A stretch of 64,000 bases of DNA from Streptomyces sp. NBC_00425 (GCF_036030735.1 NZ_CP107928.1:7068001-7132000); one strand, 5' to 3'; positions 1-12,965 are shown, numbered from the stretch's first letter. Translations and numbers: made by a program. The notes: generated by a model from the sequence alone, not told the origin.

Positions 1-67
1 GGGCCTCCCGGCCGTCCCGCTCGTCCCGGTTCTCCCGGTCCTCGCGGTCGGAGTCGTGCTCAGCCAC
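1..67 (-). CDS. Partial CDS, N-terminus only, very charged
   Basis: A GTG at 65-67 opens a reading frame that runs off the left edge. The readable 22 codons are rich in Asp, Glu and Arg, typical of a disordered N-terminal tail in Streptomyces proteins. The start overlaps the stop of the hydrolase gene at 60-839 by 8 bases, and a purine-rich AAGGAAGGGA lies just upstream, so it is probably translationally coupled to that gene. No domain is visible and the function cannot be named. Confidence 0.5.
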   Translation of the reverse strand, partial: MAEHDSDREDRENRDERDGREA

Positions 68-839
68 CTACGGCCGTCCCTTCCTTGCCGACACTGGGCG
101 CGATCCGGCCGATGAACGCGTAGCTCTCCTCGAAGATCCGGTCCGCATCGTGGTCCAACGTTGCCACGTGGTAGCTCTGTTCCAGCAGGATCTCGGTCAC
201 GTCCGTCGACGACACCCGGCTCAGCACCCGGGCCGAGTCGGCCGGCGGCACCACATGGTCCTGCGCGCTGTGCAGCAGCAGCAGCGGCTGGGTGACCTGC
301 GGCAGCTCGCCGTCGACCAGCCGCAGGAAGGCGCGCAGGGAGTGCGCGGAGTGCAACGGCACCCGGTCGTACCCGCTCTCCGCGACGCCGCCCTTCGCGA
401 TGTCGCTCGTGATCCCCTTGGTCGTGCGGACGAGATGACGGGCCACCGGGAGGGCGTACGCGGACAGGCCGTGCACCTTGTTCGCCGGATTGACGACCAC
501 GACGCCGGCCACCCCCTCCCCGTGCTTCGCGGCCAGCCGCAGGGCCAGCGCGCCGCCCATGGACAGACCGACCACGAACACCGCCGCGCAGCGCCGGCGC
601 AGGGCGTGCAACTCGCGGTCCACCTCCGCGTACCAGTCCTGCCAGCCGGTCAGAGCCATGTCCTCCCAGCGCGTGCCGTGGCCGGGCAGAAGCGGCAGCG
701 AGACCGTCAGGCCCTGCTCGGCCAGGTACCGCGCCCACGGGCGCAGCGACTGCGGGGAACCGGTGAAGCCGTGACAGAGGAGCACTCCGACCTCCCCGCC
801 CTCATGGCGGTACGGCTCGGCTCCAGGAAGGACCGGCAC
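60..839 (-). CDS. Alpha/beta hydrolase (Est30-like carboxylesterase/monoacylglycerol lipase family)
   Basis: A 259-residue cytosolic serine hydrolase without a signal peptide. The oxyanion-hole HGFTG lies at residues 23-27, the nucleophile elbow GLSMG at 91-95 with Ser93, the acid Asp194 in a QDHVVP context and His224 in SYHVATLDHD, so the whole catalytic triad is present. The order and spacing match the Est30 carboxylesterase group, which cleaves short acyl esters. The start is GTG at 839, with AGGAG about seven bases upstream. The gene is divergent from the PlsC acyltransferase, and this pairing is common in streptomycetes, so a role in glycerolipid turnover is a reasonable guess. The real substrate is unknown. 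Confidence 0.85.
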   Translation of the reverse strand: MPVLPGAEPYRHEGGEVGVLLCHGFTGSPQSLRPWARYLAEQGLTVSLPLLPGHGTRWEDMALTGWQDWYAEVDRELHALRRRCAAVFVVGLSMGGALALRLAAKHGEGVAGVVVVNPANKVHGLSAYALPVARHLVRTTKGITSDIAKGGVAESGYDRVPLHSAHSLRAFLRLVDGELPQVTQPLLLLHSAQDHVVPPADSARVLSRVSSTDVTEILLEQSYHVATLDHDADRIFEESYAFIGRIAPSVGKEGTAVGG

Positions 840-948
840 CTTCGGTCTCCTGTCTTCGTCTGTTCTTCATGGAGGGACGTGTGCTTCACCGTACGCGACC
901 CCACTGACACCGACCAGGGCCGTCGGAGCCATTGCCACCGGCCCGGGT

Positions 949-954
949 TAAGGT
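949..954 (+). promoter_or_regulatory. Candidate -10 (TAAGGT) for plsC
   Basis: TAAGGT fits the TANNNT vegetative -10 of Streptomyces and lies 28 bases before the TTG start of the acyltransferase. No convincing -35 element is seen at the expected distance. Confidence 0.35.
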
Positions 955-982
955 CTGTGCGACACAAACAGGAGGCAGTCGG

Positions 983-1861
983 TTGTTGTACGGCGCGATG
1001 AAGGTCGCTATCGGGGGACCCCTGCGGGTCGCCTTCAGGCCCTGGGTGGAAGGCCTGGAGAACATCCCCGCCGAGGGCGCCGCGATCCTCGCGAGCAACC
1101 ACCTGTCGTTCTCCGACTCGTTCTTCCTGCCCGCGGTGCTCGACCGCAAGGTCACCTTCATCGCGAAGGCCGAGTACTTCACCACGCCCGGCGTGAAGGG
1201 CCGGCTGACGGCGGCGTTCTTCAAGGGCGTCGGCCAGCTCCCGGTGGACCGCTCCGGCGGGCGCGGCGCCGGCGAGGCCGCGATCCGCAGCGGCGTCGAG
1301 GTGCTGGAGCGCGGAGAGCTCTTCGGGATCTATCCCGAGGGCACCCGCTCGCCCGACGGCCGCCTCTACCGCGGCAAGCCGGGCGGCCTCGCGCGCGTGG
1401 CGCTCGCCAGCGGGGCGCCCGTGATCCCGGTCGCCATGATCGACACCGAGAAGATCCAGCCGCCCGGGAAGGTCCTCCCGAAGATCATGCGGCCGGGCAT
1501 CCGGATCGGCGAGCCGCTGGACTTCAGCCGCTACCAGGGCATGGAGCACGACCGGTTCGTGCTGCGGGCCGTGACCGACGAGGTCATGTACGAGATCATG
1601 AAGCTCTCCGGCCAGGAGTACGTCGACATGTACGCGACCGCCGCCAAGCGGCAGATCGCGGAGGCGGCGAAGGCCGACAAGGAAGCCGAGAAGGCCGCGA
1701 AGGCGGCGCTCGCGCAGGCCGAGAAGGACCAGGCCGAGAAGGACCAGGCCGAGAAGGACCGCGCGAAGAAGGACGCGGAGCAGCCGGACGCGGAGCAGCC
1801 AGGCGCAGGGCAGCCGGACGCGGAGCAGCCGGACGCAGAACAGCGGGACTCGGAGCAGTAG
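983..1861 (+). CDS. plsC: 1-acyl-sn-glycerol-3-phosphate acyltransferase (PlsC family)
   Basis: This enzyme acylates lysophosphatidate to phosphatidate at the membrane face in phospholipid synthesis. The catalytic NHLSFSD (the HX4D motif) and the glycerol-phosphate-binding EGTRSPDG block are clear, followed by a proline-containing motif IV region. I chose TTG at 983, giving 292 residues, because GGAGG at 971-975 sits seven bases upstream. An in-frame ATG at 932 has no such site and would add a tail containing poor codons. The last ~70 residues are a charged tail of AEKDQ and AEQPD repeats, probably disordered and not part of the catalytic fold. The gene lies 40 bases before the sensor kinase gene. 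Confidence 0.88.
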   Translation: MLYGAMKVAIGGPLRVAFRPWVEGLENIPAEGAAILASNHLSFSDSFFLPAVLDRKVTFIAKAEYFTTPGVKGRLTAAFFKGVGQLPVDRSGGRGAGEAAIRSGVEVLERGELFGIYPEGTRSPDGRLYRGKPGGLARVALASGAPVIPVAMIDTEKIQPPGKVLPKIMRPGIRIGEPLDFSRYQGMEHDRFVLRAVTDEVMYEIMKLSGQEYVDMYATAAKRQIAEAAKADKEAEKAAKAALAQAEKDQAEKDQAEKDRAKKDAEQPDAEQPGAGQPDAEQPDAEQRDSEQ

Positions 1862-1901
1862 GGCGAAGAGCCGTAGTCGGCGGCCCGGGGGCGGGGGACG
1901 G

Positions 1902-3128
1902 ATGGCCAGACGCGAGAGAGTCATGAAGATGTCGGTCGAGCTGCCGCTGTGGCGTGCGCTCGCCGGCTACCGAGTGCTCACGATGCTCTACGCGGTGGGG
2001 TTCTTCGCCACCGCCTACGACGGGTTCGCCCGGCCCTGGGTCGCGGTCGCCTACTACTGCGTGCTGTTCGTCTGGACGGTGGCCACCCTGCCCAGGGTCG
2101 CGAGCGCCGCGAGCTGCACCAAGCGTTTCCTCGCCGCCGACCTCACCGTCGCGCTCACCGGCATCATGCTCACGACCGTCGCGGACAGCCACGAACGCAT
2201 CCAGTCGGGCGGCCCGACGCTGCCGTCGATATGGACCGCGGGCTCGGTGCTGGCGTTCGCCATCAAGGGCGGCTGGCGCTGGGCGGCGTTCGCCTCCACG
2301 GCCGTCGCGGTGACCAACCTGGTCGAGCGCGGCACCCCGGCCCGCGACACCGTCCACAACGTCGTCCTCGTCTGGGTCGCCTCCATCGCCATCGGGTACG
2401 TCGTCGAGGTCGCCCGCGCCTCCGAGCGCACCCTCGCCCGCGCCCTGGAGATCGAGGCGACGACCCGGGAGCGGGAACGGCTCGCCCGCGACATCCACGA
2501 CAGCGTGCTGCAGGTGCTCGCCATGGTGCAGCGGCGCGGCGCGGTCATCGGCGGGGAGGCTGCCGAGCTGGGCCGGATGGCCGGCGAGCAGGAGGTGGCG
2601 CTGCGCATGCTGGTCTCCGGCGGCCTCGTGCCGGTCTCCCGGGTTTCGCAGGACGCGGCGGACGGCGCCGTCGTCTACGCGGTGGAGGAGCCGGTGGAAC
2701 ACCCCGAGGCCGTCGACCTGCGCGCGCTGCTCGCCCCCTTCGCGGGCGCCCGGGTGAACCTCGCCGACCCCGGCGCCGCGGTGCTGCTGCCCGCGAGGGC
2801 CGCACGGGAACTGGCCGCAGCGGTCGGCGCCGCCCTGGACAACGTGCGCGCACACGCGGGGGAGGACGCCCGGGCGTGGATCCTGGTCGAGGACGAGCCG
2901 GACACGGTCGTCGTCACCGTGCGGGACGACGGGCCGGGCATCCCGGAGGGCCGGCTCGCGCAGGCCGAGGGCGAGGGAAGGCTCGGGGTCGCCCAGTCGA
3001 TCCGGGGCAGGCTGCGGGACCTCGGCGGCGGCGCCGAGCTGATCTCGACGCCGGGACAGGGCACGGAGGTCGAACTGACGGTGCCGAAGGAGAAGAACGT
3101 GCAGCGGGGGAAGGCGGGACGGCGATGA
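1902..3128 (+). CDS. macS: Membrane sensor histidine kinase (HisKA_3/NarL-class, MacS-like)
   Basis: A 408-residue kinase. About six hydrophobic segments occupy residues 15-170, then a HisKA_3 dimerisation helix carries the phospho-acceptor His199 in the ARDIHDS motif, and an HATPase domain follows with the N-box ALDNVRAHAG (311-320), G1 box DDGPGI (342-347) and G2 region. It autophosphorylates and passes phosphate to the response regulator that overlaps its stop by ATGA. Position next to this phosphofructokinase gene matches SCO2121/SCO2120 (MacS/MacR) of S. coelicolor, reported to affect morphology and actinorhodin. That identity comes from memory of synteny. An alternative ATG start exists at 1923; neither start has a decisive ribosome site. 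Confidence 0.82.
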   Translation: MARRERVMKMSVELPLWRALAGYRVLTMLYAVGFFATAYDGFARPWVAVAYYCVLFVWTVATLPRVASAASCTKRFLAADLTVALTGIMLTTVADSHERIQSGGPTLPSIWTAGSVLAFAIKGGWRWAAFASTAVAVTNLVERGTPARDTVHNVVLVWVASIAIGYVVEVARASERTLARALEIEATTRERERLARDIHDSVLQVLAMVQRRGAVIGGEAAELGRMAGEQEVALRMLVSGGLVPVSRVSQDAADGAVVYAVEEPVEHPEAVDLRALLAPFAGARVNLADPGAAVLLPARAARELAAAVGAALDNVRAHAGEDARAWILVEDEPDTVVVTVRDDGPGIPEGRLAQAEGEGRLGVAQSIRGRLRDLGGGAELISTPGQGTEVELTVPKEKNVQRGKAGRR

Positions 3129-3820
3129 GCCAGGAACACGGCGGGGCGGGAACCGGGGCTCCGATCAGGGTGATGGTGGTCGACGACCACCCCATGTGGC
3201 GCGACGCGGTCGCCCGCGACCTGGCCGAGTCGGGCCTCGACGTGGTCGCCACCGCCGGCGACGGCGAGCAGGCCGTGCGCCGCGCCAGGGCCGTCACGCC
3301 CGACGTGCTCGTGCTGGACCTGAACCTGCCCGCCAAGCCGGGCGTCCAGGTGTGCAAGGAGGTCGTCGCCGCGAACCCCGCCCTGCGGGTCCTGGTGCTG
3401 TCGGCGAGCGGCGAGCACGCCGACGTGCTGGAGGCGGTGAAGTCCGGCGCGACCGGGTATCTGCTGAAGTCGGCGTCCACCGAGGAACTGCTGGACGCCG
3501 TGCGGCGCACCGCCGCCGGCGACCCGGTGTTCACCCCGGGGCTGGCCGGCCTGGTCCTCGGCGAGTACCGCCGGCTCGCCTCCGACCCGGGTTCGGCCGC
3601 CGACAGCGACGAGCCGAACGCCCCCCGGCTCACCGACCGCGAGACCGAGGTGCTCCGGCTCGTCGCCAAGGGCCTGAGCTACAAGCAGATCGCCGAACGC
3701 CTGGTGATCTCGCATCGCACGGTCCAGAACCACGTCCAGAACACCCTGGGCAAGCTCCAGCTGCACAACCGGGTGGAACTGGTCCGGTACGCGATCGAAC
3801 GGGGCCTCGACGAGGAGTGA
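3125..3820 (+). CDS. macR: LuxR/NarL-family response regulator (MacR-like)
   Basis: A 231-residue regulator. The receiver domain has the acidic pair Asp20/Asp21, phospho-acceptor Asp65 in VLVLDLNLP, a Thr/Ser switch near LSAS and the conserved Lys in LLKSAS. The C-terminal GerE-type helix-turn-helix begins at LTDRETEVLRLVAKG and contains the recognition helix ISHRTVQNHV. The ATG at 3125 overlaps the kinase stop (ATGA), so kinase and regulator are translationally coupled partners. Phosphorylated NarL-type regulators dimerise and bind promoters. Targets cannot be read from this window. The synteny argument for MacR is the same as for the kinase. Confidence 0.85.
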   Translation: MSQEHGGAGTGAPIRVMVVDDHPMWRDAVARDLAESGLDVVATAGDGEQAVRRARAVTPDVLVLDLNLPAKPGVQVCKEVVAANPALRVLVLSASGEHADVLEAVKSGATGYLLKSASTEELLDAVRRTAAGDPVFTPGLAGLVLGEYRRLASDPGSAADSDEPNAPRLTDRETEVLRLVAKGLSYKQIAERLVISHRTVQNHVQNTLGKLQLHNRVELVRYAIERGLDEE

Positions 3821-3874
3821 CCCGCGCGCGACACTGACTCTTCGTCAGGCAACTGCGGCGAAGGGACACTTTCC

Positions 3875-8411
<4,537 letters not shown>

Positions 8412-8424
8412 CCTTCCGGTCATG

Positions 8425-8464
8425 GGAGTGGGGCGCGGATCACATACGATCCGCGCCCCACTCC
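8425..8464 (+). terminator. Terminator of the DAHP synthase gene
   Basis: A perfect 17-bp inverted repeat with a six-base loop starts 13 bases after the stop codon and is followed by ACTTTTG, a short T run. Confidence 0.9.
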
Positions 8465-8489
8465 ACTTTTGCGTTCGTCGACCGCCGGG

Positions 8490-8508
8490 TAAGGTTAGGT
8501 TAGCCTTA
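8490..8508 (+). promoter_or_regulatory. Iron box (DmdR1/IdeR site) upstream of bfd
   Basis: TAAGGTTAGGTTAGCCTTA matches the 19-bp actinobacterial iron box TTAGGTTAGGCTAACCTAA at 15 positions. It lies 27 bases before the bfd start, where a bound Fe-DmdR1 would cover the promoter, so bfd should be made under iron limitation. Confidence 0.85.
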
Positions 8509-8534
8509 TTGATCTCGGCGGGAGGTGAATCCGC

Positions 8535-8777
8535 GTGTTCGTATGCAGCTGCTTCGGTGTGACCGAGGCGCAGGTCCAGCAGCACGCGGACGACGGAGCC
8601 TGCACCCCCCGCCAGATCGCCTCCGCCTGCAAGGCGGGCACGGACTGCGGGTCGTGCGTCCGTCGTATCCAGGCGATCCTCGGCCGGGGCGCCTTGCCGC
8701 GCCGCGACCTCGCCGCCCAGGGCAGGCCGGTCCTCGCCGGACTCGAGGAGTACGAAGACCTCGAGGAAGCCGCCTAG
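8535..8777 (+). CDS. bfd: Bacterioferritin-associated ferredoxin (Bfd), [2Fe-2S]
   Basis: An 80-residue ferredoxin with the Bfd cysteine pattern Cys4, Cys6, Cys38 and Cys41, exactly the spacing that holds the [2Fe-2S] cluster in the family. Bfd donates electrons to the haem of bacterioferritin so that stored ferric iron is released. Start GTG 8535 has GGGAGGTGA seven bases upstream. The iron box at 8490-8508 predicts induction when iron is low. The convergent gene, seven bases away, is bfr, its partner. Confidence 0.93.
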   Translation: MFVCSCFGVTEAQVQQHADDGACTPRQIASACKAGTDCGSCVRRIQAILGRGALPRRDLAAQGRPVLAGLEEYEDLEEAA

Positions 8778-8784
8778 TCAGGGC

Positions 8785-9264
8785 TCAGCTCTCCGGCTGC
8801 TCGATCAGCTGGGCGATGTAGAGCGCCTCTCCGAGCTTCTCCACCAGCTCCAGCTGGGTGTCCAGATAGTCGATGTGGTGTTCCTCGTCCTCGAGGATCG
8901 ACTCGAAGATGTTCGCGGACGTGATGTCGCCCTTTTCGCGCATCACCTTGATGCCGCGCTTGAGCCGGTCGATCGCCTCCACCTCGACCAGCCGGTCGGC
9001 CTCGAACATCTCCTTGACCGTCTGGCCGACGCGCACATGGAACAGCCGCTGGTAATTCGGCAGCCCGTCCAGGAAGAGAATCCGGTCGGTGAGCACCTCG
9101 GCGTGCTTCATCTCGTCGAAGGACTCGTGCCGCGTGTATTTCGCCAGCTTCGTCCAGCCGAAGTTCTCCTGCATCTTGGCGTGGAGGAAGTACTGGTTGA
9201 TGGCGGTGAGTTCGCCGGTGAGCTGCTCGTTGAGGAACTCGATGACCTCGGGGTCGCCCTGCAT
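8785..9264 (-). CDS. bfr: Bacterioferritin
   Basis: A 159-residue, 24-mer iron-storage protein. Counting from ATG 9264, the ferroxidase ligands Glu18, Glu51, His54, Glu94, Glu127 and His130 and the haem ligand Met52 all fall on the E. coli Bfr positions. The start at 9264 is preferred to an in-frame ATG at 9282 because GGAAGGAG lies about nine bases before it. The product oxidises and stores Fe2+; neighbouring Bfd releases it. Its upstream region carries tandem 18-bp repeats at 9338-9374 and no iron box, so regulation probably differs from bfd. Confidence 0.95.
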   Translation of the reverse strand: MQGDPEVIEFLNEQLTGELTAINQYFLHAKMQENFGWTKLAKYTRHESFDEMKHAEVLTDRILFLDGLPNYQRLFHVRVGQTVKEMFEADRLVEVEAIDRLKRGIKVMREKGDITSANIFESILEDEEHHIDYLDTQLELVEKLGEALYIAQLIEQPES

Positions 9265-9337
9265 CGCAGAGGCTCCTTCCACGTCGGAGAATTCGGGAGG
9301 TTCCGCCGCATGATTTCACCGGCATCGAAGATCGTCC

Positions 9338-9374
9338 AGTAAGTGCGTACTTAGTAAGTTAGTGCATGCTTAGT
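9338..9374. repeat. Tandem 18-bp operator-like repeats between bfr and the Mo-oxidoreductase gene
   Basis: AGTAAGTGCGTACTTAGT (9338-9355) and AGTTAGTGCATGCTTAGT (9357-9374) match at 15 of 18 bases and repeat with a 19-bp period. The first copy is nearly palindromic around GTGCGTAC. The second copy overlaps a candidate -10, TAGTAT at 9371-9376, for the plus-strand gene. The region is AT-rich for this genome. The binding protein is unknown. Confidence 0.6.
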
Positions 9375-9449
9375 ATCAGTTGCCCGATTCGGGATATGCC
9401 CGGTCATGGCTGGTCATGTGCATCGTCCGGGGTCTGTCAGGATGGAGTC

Positions 9450-10082
9450 ATGGGTCATCCGGTGGAGCGCGAATCTGGAGAAGAGGCGGTGTCCGAGCTT
9501 CCGCCGGGACAGCGACTGCAGCGCGGCTGGCCCGTCACCCACTACGGCCCGGTCCCCAAGTTCCGTCCCGAGCGCTGGGAGTTCCGGGTCTTCGGCGCCA
9601 CCGCCGACGGCGGGAAGAGCTGCTGGAACCACGACGAGATCACCGCCCTCCCGTACGCCTCCGTGCTGGCCGACCTGCACTGTGTGACGAAGTTCAGCAT
9701 GCTCGGCGCCGAGTGGGGCGGCATCCCGGCCCGCACGATCCTGGAGATCGCACCGCCCGCCGCCGGGGTCACCCATGTGATGGTGTGGGCCGAGTACGGC
9801 TTCAGCTCCAACCTGCGGCTCTCCGACTTCGCCGCCGAGCGCACGATCTTCGCCACCCACAAGGACGGCGAGCTGCTCACGGCCGAGCACGGCTTCCCGC
9901 TGCGTCTGGTCGTCCCGCATCTCTACGCCTGGAAGGGCCCCAAGTGGGTCCGTGGCATCGAGTACATGACCGCCGACCGCCGAGGCTTCTGGGAGGAGCG
10001 CGGCTACCACAACATCGGCGACCCCTGGAGCGAGCAGCGCTACTCCTACCAGGAGGAGCCCGGGGACGGCCCCGAACTCTGA
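9450..10082 (+). CDS. Molybdopterin-dependent oxidoreductase (sulfite oxidase/YedY-like domain)
   Basis: A ~210-residue protein that is a single SUOX-type molybdopterin domain: the Cys in DLHCVTKFS is the expected Mo ligand, and WGG, the VWAEYGFSSNL block, and PLRLVVPHLYAWKGPKWV form the cofactor cleft. No Tat signal or dimerisation domain is present, so it is a short cytosolic member. ATG 9450 follows AGGATGGAG; a GTG at 9490 is a shorter alternative. The substrate of this small branch is not known; reduction of sulfoxide-like compounds or sulfite oxidation are only guesses. It faces bfr across the tandem repeats. Confidence 0.82.
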   Translation: MGHPVERESGEEAVSELPPGQRLQRGWPVTHYGPVPKFRPERWEFRVFGATADGGKSCWNHDEITALPYASVLADLHCVTKFSMLGAEWGGIPARTILEIAPPAAGVTHVMVWAEYGFSSNLRLSDFAAERTIFATHKDGELLTAEHGFPLRLVVPHLYAWKGPKWVRGIEYMTADRRGFWEERGYHNIGDPWSEQRYSYQEEPGDGPEL

Positions 10083-10104
10083 CCGGCTCCCGGGCAGGGC
10101 GCCC

Positions 10105-10983
10105 TCAGCAGTCCCGCAGCTTCTTCAGCCGCTGCACGTCCGCCGCGTGGCCCTCCCGGCCGCCGGGCGTCTCGATGATCAGCGGCACGCCCGCCGTCGC
10201 CGGGTGGGTCATCAGGTCGCGGAAGGCGTCCTCTCCGATGTGACCCGCGCCGATGTTCTCGTGCCGGTCCTTGTGGGCGCCGGCCACGTCCTTGGAGTCG
10301 TTGGCGTGGATCAGCTTCAGCCGGCCCTCGCCGACCGTGTCCACCAGCAGGTCGAGGGTCCGGTGCATGCCGGACGGACCGGCCAGGTCGTGACCGGCCG
10401 CGAAGATGTGGCAGGTGTCGAGGCAGACGCCCAGCCTGGGGTGGGAGTCCAGAGCCTCGAAGTACGGCCCGAAGTCCCAGGTCCGGGAACAGAGCGAGGA
10501 GCCCTGCCCGGCGGTGGACTCCAGCAGCAGGAACGGGTCGTCGTCGTGGGTCAGCTCGTCCAGCACCGGCAGCAGGCACTCGCGCACCTGTTTCAGCGCC
10601 ACCGACCGGTCCCGTCCGCCCGTCGCGCTCCCGGTGTGCACGACCACGCCCAGCGCGCCGATCTCCCGCCCCCGGCGCAGCGAGTGCCGCATCGACTCCA
10701 CCGACCGCTCGGCCGTCGCCTCGGTGTGCGAGCCGAAGTTGATCAGGTACGGGGCGTGCACGTACGCCGGGACCGACCGCGCCTCGCACGCCTCCCGGAA
10801 GGCCTCGTCCTGCCGTGGGTCGCCCGGCGGTGTGGCCCAGCCGCGCGGGTTGGCCACGAACACCTGGACCGTCTCGGCCTCGAGGTCGTGCGCGTACGAC
10901 ATGCCCACGCGGTGCAGACCGCCGGCCACCGGCACATGGCCGCCGACGGGATTGCGGGAGGGGAAGGGGGGACGAGCACTCAC
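10105..10983 (-). CDS. nfo: Endonuclease IV (AP endonuclease, TIM barrel, Zn-dependent)
   Basis: A 292-residue DNA repair enzyme that cuts 5' of abasic sites and removes 3'-blocking groups. All nine trinuclear zinc ligand motifs are present: VHAPY, VVVHTGS, LLLEST, CLDTCHIFAAGHD, LIHANDSKD, the KDRHENIG His and IIETPG. The start is GTG 10983. It lies 34 bases after the PASTA kinase gene on the same strand and probably shares its mRNA, an arrangement with no clear functional link. It converges on the Mo-oxidoreductase gene. Confidence 0.92.
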   Translation of the reverse strand: MSARPPFPSRNPVGGHVPVAGGLHRVGMSYAHDLEAETVQVFVANPRGWATPPGDPRQDEAFREACEARSVPAYVHAPYLINFGSHTEATAERSVESMRHSLRRGREIGALGVVVHTGSATGGRDRSVALKQVRECLLPVLDELTHDDDPFLLLESTAGQGSSLCSRTWDFGPYFEALDSHPRLGVCLDTCHIFAAGHDLAGPSGMHRTLDLLVDTVGEGRLKLIHANDSKDVAGAHKDRHENIGAGHIGEDAFRDLMTHPATAGVPLIIETPGGREGHAADVQRLKKLRDC

Positions 10984-11017
10984 CCGGTCAGGGTGTCATG
11001 CCCGCCCGCCCGGTCCG

Positions 11018-12958
11018 TCACCGGATGGTGATCGTGATCGTCGACCCCTTGGGAGCCGACTTCCCGGCGTCGACGGACTGCTTCTTCACGGTGTCCCCGA
11101 ACAGGCCGAGCAGGCCGCGGTCCTCGTCGACCTTGAACCCGGACTGCTCCAGGAGCGACTTGGCGTCGTCCACGCTCGCGCCGACCACGTTCGGGACCTC
11201 GACCATCTCCGGGCCCTTGGACAGCGTCAGCGTCACGGTGTCGCCCTCGGCGACCTGGCTGTCCGCCTTGGGGGTCTGCGCCGCGACCTTGCCCTTGTCG
11301 ACCTCGGAGTTGACCTGCTCGGAGGAGACCTTCACCGTCAGGCCGGCCTCCTCCAGCGCGGTCCTGGCGTCGTCCAGGTCCTCGCCGGAGACGTCGGGGA
11401 CGTCGACCGGGCTGCCCTTGCTGACGACGAGCGAGATCGCGGTGCCCGCGCGGCGCTGCGCTCCGGCCTCCGGATCGGTGCTGATCACCGCGCCCCGGGC
11501 GATGTCGTCGCTGAACTCCTCGGTGACCAGACCCGGTTCCAGGCCGTCCTTCTTCAGCAGCTGCTCGGCCTTCTTCAGCGCCGCGCCCTGCACGTCCGGC
11601 ACCTTCACGATCTCGGGGCCGTCGGAGACGGTGAGCGCCACCGAGTCGTTCTTCCGGATCCGGGCGCCGGGCCCGGGGTCCGTCTCCGTGACCGTGCCGC
11701 GCTCGGCCGTGTCGCTGTACGTGTGCCGGACCTTGCCGACACCCAGCCCCGCAGCCTCCAGACGCTTGCGGGCGTCGGCCTCCTTCTGCGTCAGCACCGA
11801 GGGGACCTTGGTGAACTGGCCGGAGTTGATGTACCAGACGCCCGCGCCCACGCCGAGCACCAGCAGGACGACGGTGACGAGCGCGATCACTCCACGCCCG
11901 GGCCGCCCGGAACGACGCCGCGGCGGCAGCGGAGGCGGGCTCTGGAACCGGGACGTCCGGTGGAGCGCGGCCGCGTCGTCGGCGGGCTCGTCCTCGTTGA
12001 CCGGCAGCGGGCGGGGGACGGTGAGCGAGCGGGGGATCACGCTCGTGCGGTCCTCGGCGTTGTCGTGCTCACCGGAGAGGGCCTGCGGCGGCAGCGCGTC
12101 CAGCTGTTCCTCGGTGAGCGGGGCGCGCGCCTCCCGGACCTGTCCGAGTAGCGCGACGGCGTCGTGCGGCCGGACCGCGGGCGTGCGCGCGGTGGCCGAC
12201 GCCACGAGTTCGTCCAGCTCGAACGGCAGCCCGGGGACGAGCGCCGAGGGCGCGGGGACGTCCTCGTGGAGGTGCTTGTAGAGCACGATCGCGGGGGAGT
12301 CCCCCTCGTGCGGTTTGTCGCCGGTGAGCATCTCGTAGAGCACGACGCCGCACGCGTACACGTCGACGCGGGGATCGGCGGCGCCCGGCTGGTCGATCTG
12401 CTCGGGGGCGAGGTAGGACACGGTGCCGAGCACCGCCCCGGTGGTGCTGGTGACGGTGTCCACCGAGCGCACCAGGCCGAAGTCGGCGACCTTGACCCGG
12501 CCGTCGTCCCCGATCAGCACGTTCTCGGGCTTCATGTCCCGGTGCACGAACCCGGCCCGGTGCGCGGCGCCCAGTGCGGCGAGGACCGGCTCCAGGATGT
12601 CGAGTGCGGCCCTCGGCTGCAGGGCACCGCGGTCGCGCAGCACGTCCCGCAGGGTGCAGCCGGCGATGTACTCCATGGCGAGATAGACGTACGAGCCGTC
12701 GGCGCCCTGGTCGAAGACCTGCACGACGTTCGGATGAGCCAGGCGGGCGACGGACTTCGCCTCCCGGATGAACCGCTCGACGAACGCCGCGTCGGCGGCG
12801 AGCGCCGGATGCATCACCTTGAGCGCGAGCACGCGGTCGAGGCGGGTGTCCACGGCCCGGTAGACCGTGGCCATCCCGCCGACCGCGATCCGCGCCTCCA
12901 CGCGATACCGGCCGTCGAGCACCTGCCCGACCAGAGGGTCCTGAAGGGTCGTGTCCAC
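11018..12958 (-). CDS. Ser/Thr protein kinase with four PASTA repeats (PknL/PknB type)
   Basis: A 646-residue receptor kinase. The kinase domain (15-275) has catalytic Lys47, HRDMKPEN with Asp141, DFG at 159-161 and the APE motif. A 75-residue linker, a single membrane helix (~356-378) and four extracellular PASTA repeats (about 383-447, 448-515, 516-583, 584-646) follow. PASTA repeats sense muropeptides or lipid II. I chose GTG 12958 because TACACT at 12966-12971 ends seven bases upstream, which gives a leaderless mRNA; an upstream ATG at 13000 lacks support. An Rv2175c-like protein, DAHP synthase and metF nearby mirror the mycobacterial pknL neighbourhood. Confidence 0.93.
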   Translation of the reverse strand: MDTTLQDPLVGQVLDGRYRVEARIAVGGMATVYRAVDTRLDRVLALKVMHPALAADAAFVERFIREAKSVARLAHPNVVQVFDQGADGSYVYLAMEYIAGCTLRDVLRDRGALQPRAALDILEPVLAALGAAHRAGFVHRDMKPENVLIGDDGRVKVADFGLVRSVDTVTSTTGAVLGTVSYLAPEQIDQPGAADPRVDVYACGVVLYEMLTGDKPHEGDSPAIVLYKHLHEDVPAPSALVPGLPFELDELVASATARTPAVRPHDAVALLGQVREARAPLTEEQLDALPPQALSGEHDNAEDRTSVIPRSLTVPRPLPVNEDEPADDAAALHRTSRFQSPPPLPPRRRSGRPGRGVIALVTVVLLVLGVGAGVWYINSGQFTKVPSVLTQKEADARKRLEAAGLGVGKVRHTYSDTAERGTVTETDPGPGARIRKNDSVALTVSDGPEIVKVPDVQGAALKKAEQLLKKDGLEPGLVTEEFSDDIARGAVISTDPEAGAQRRAGTAISLVVSKGSPVDVPDVSGEDLDDARTALEEAGLTVKVSSEQVNSEVDKGKVAAQTPKADSQVAEGDTVTLTLSKGPEMVEVPNVVGASVDDAKSLLEQSGFKVDEDRGLLGLFGDTVKKQSVDAGKSAPKGSTITITIR

Positions 12959-12965
12959 GCAGGTG

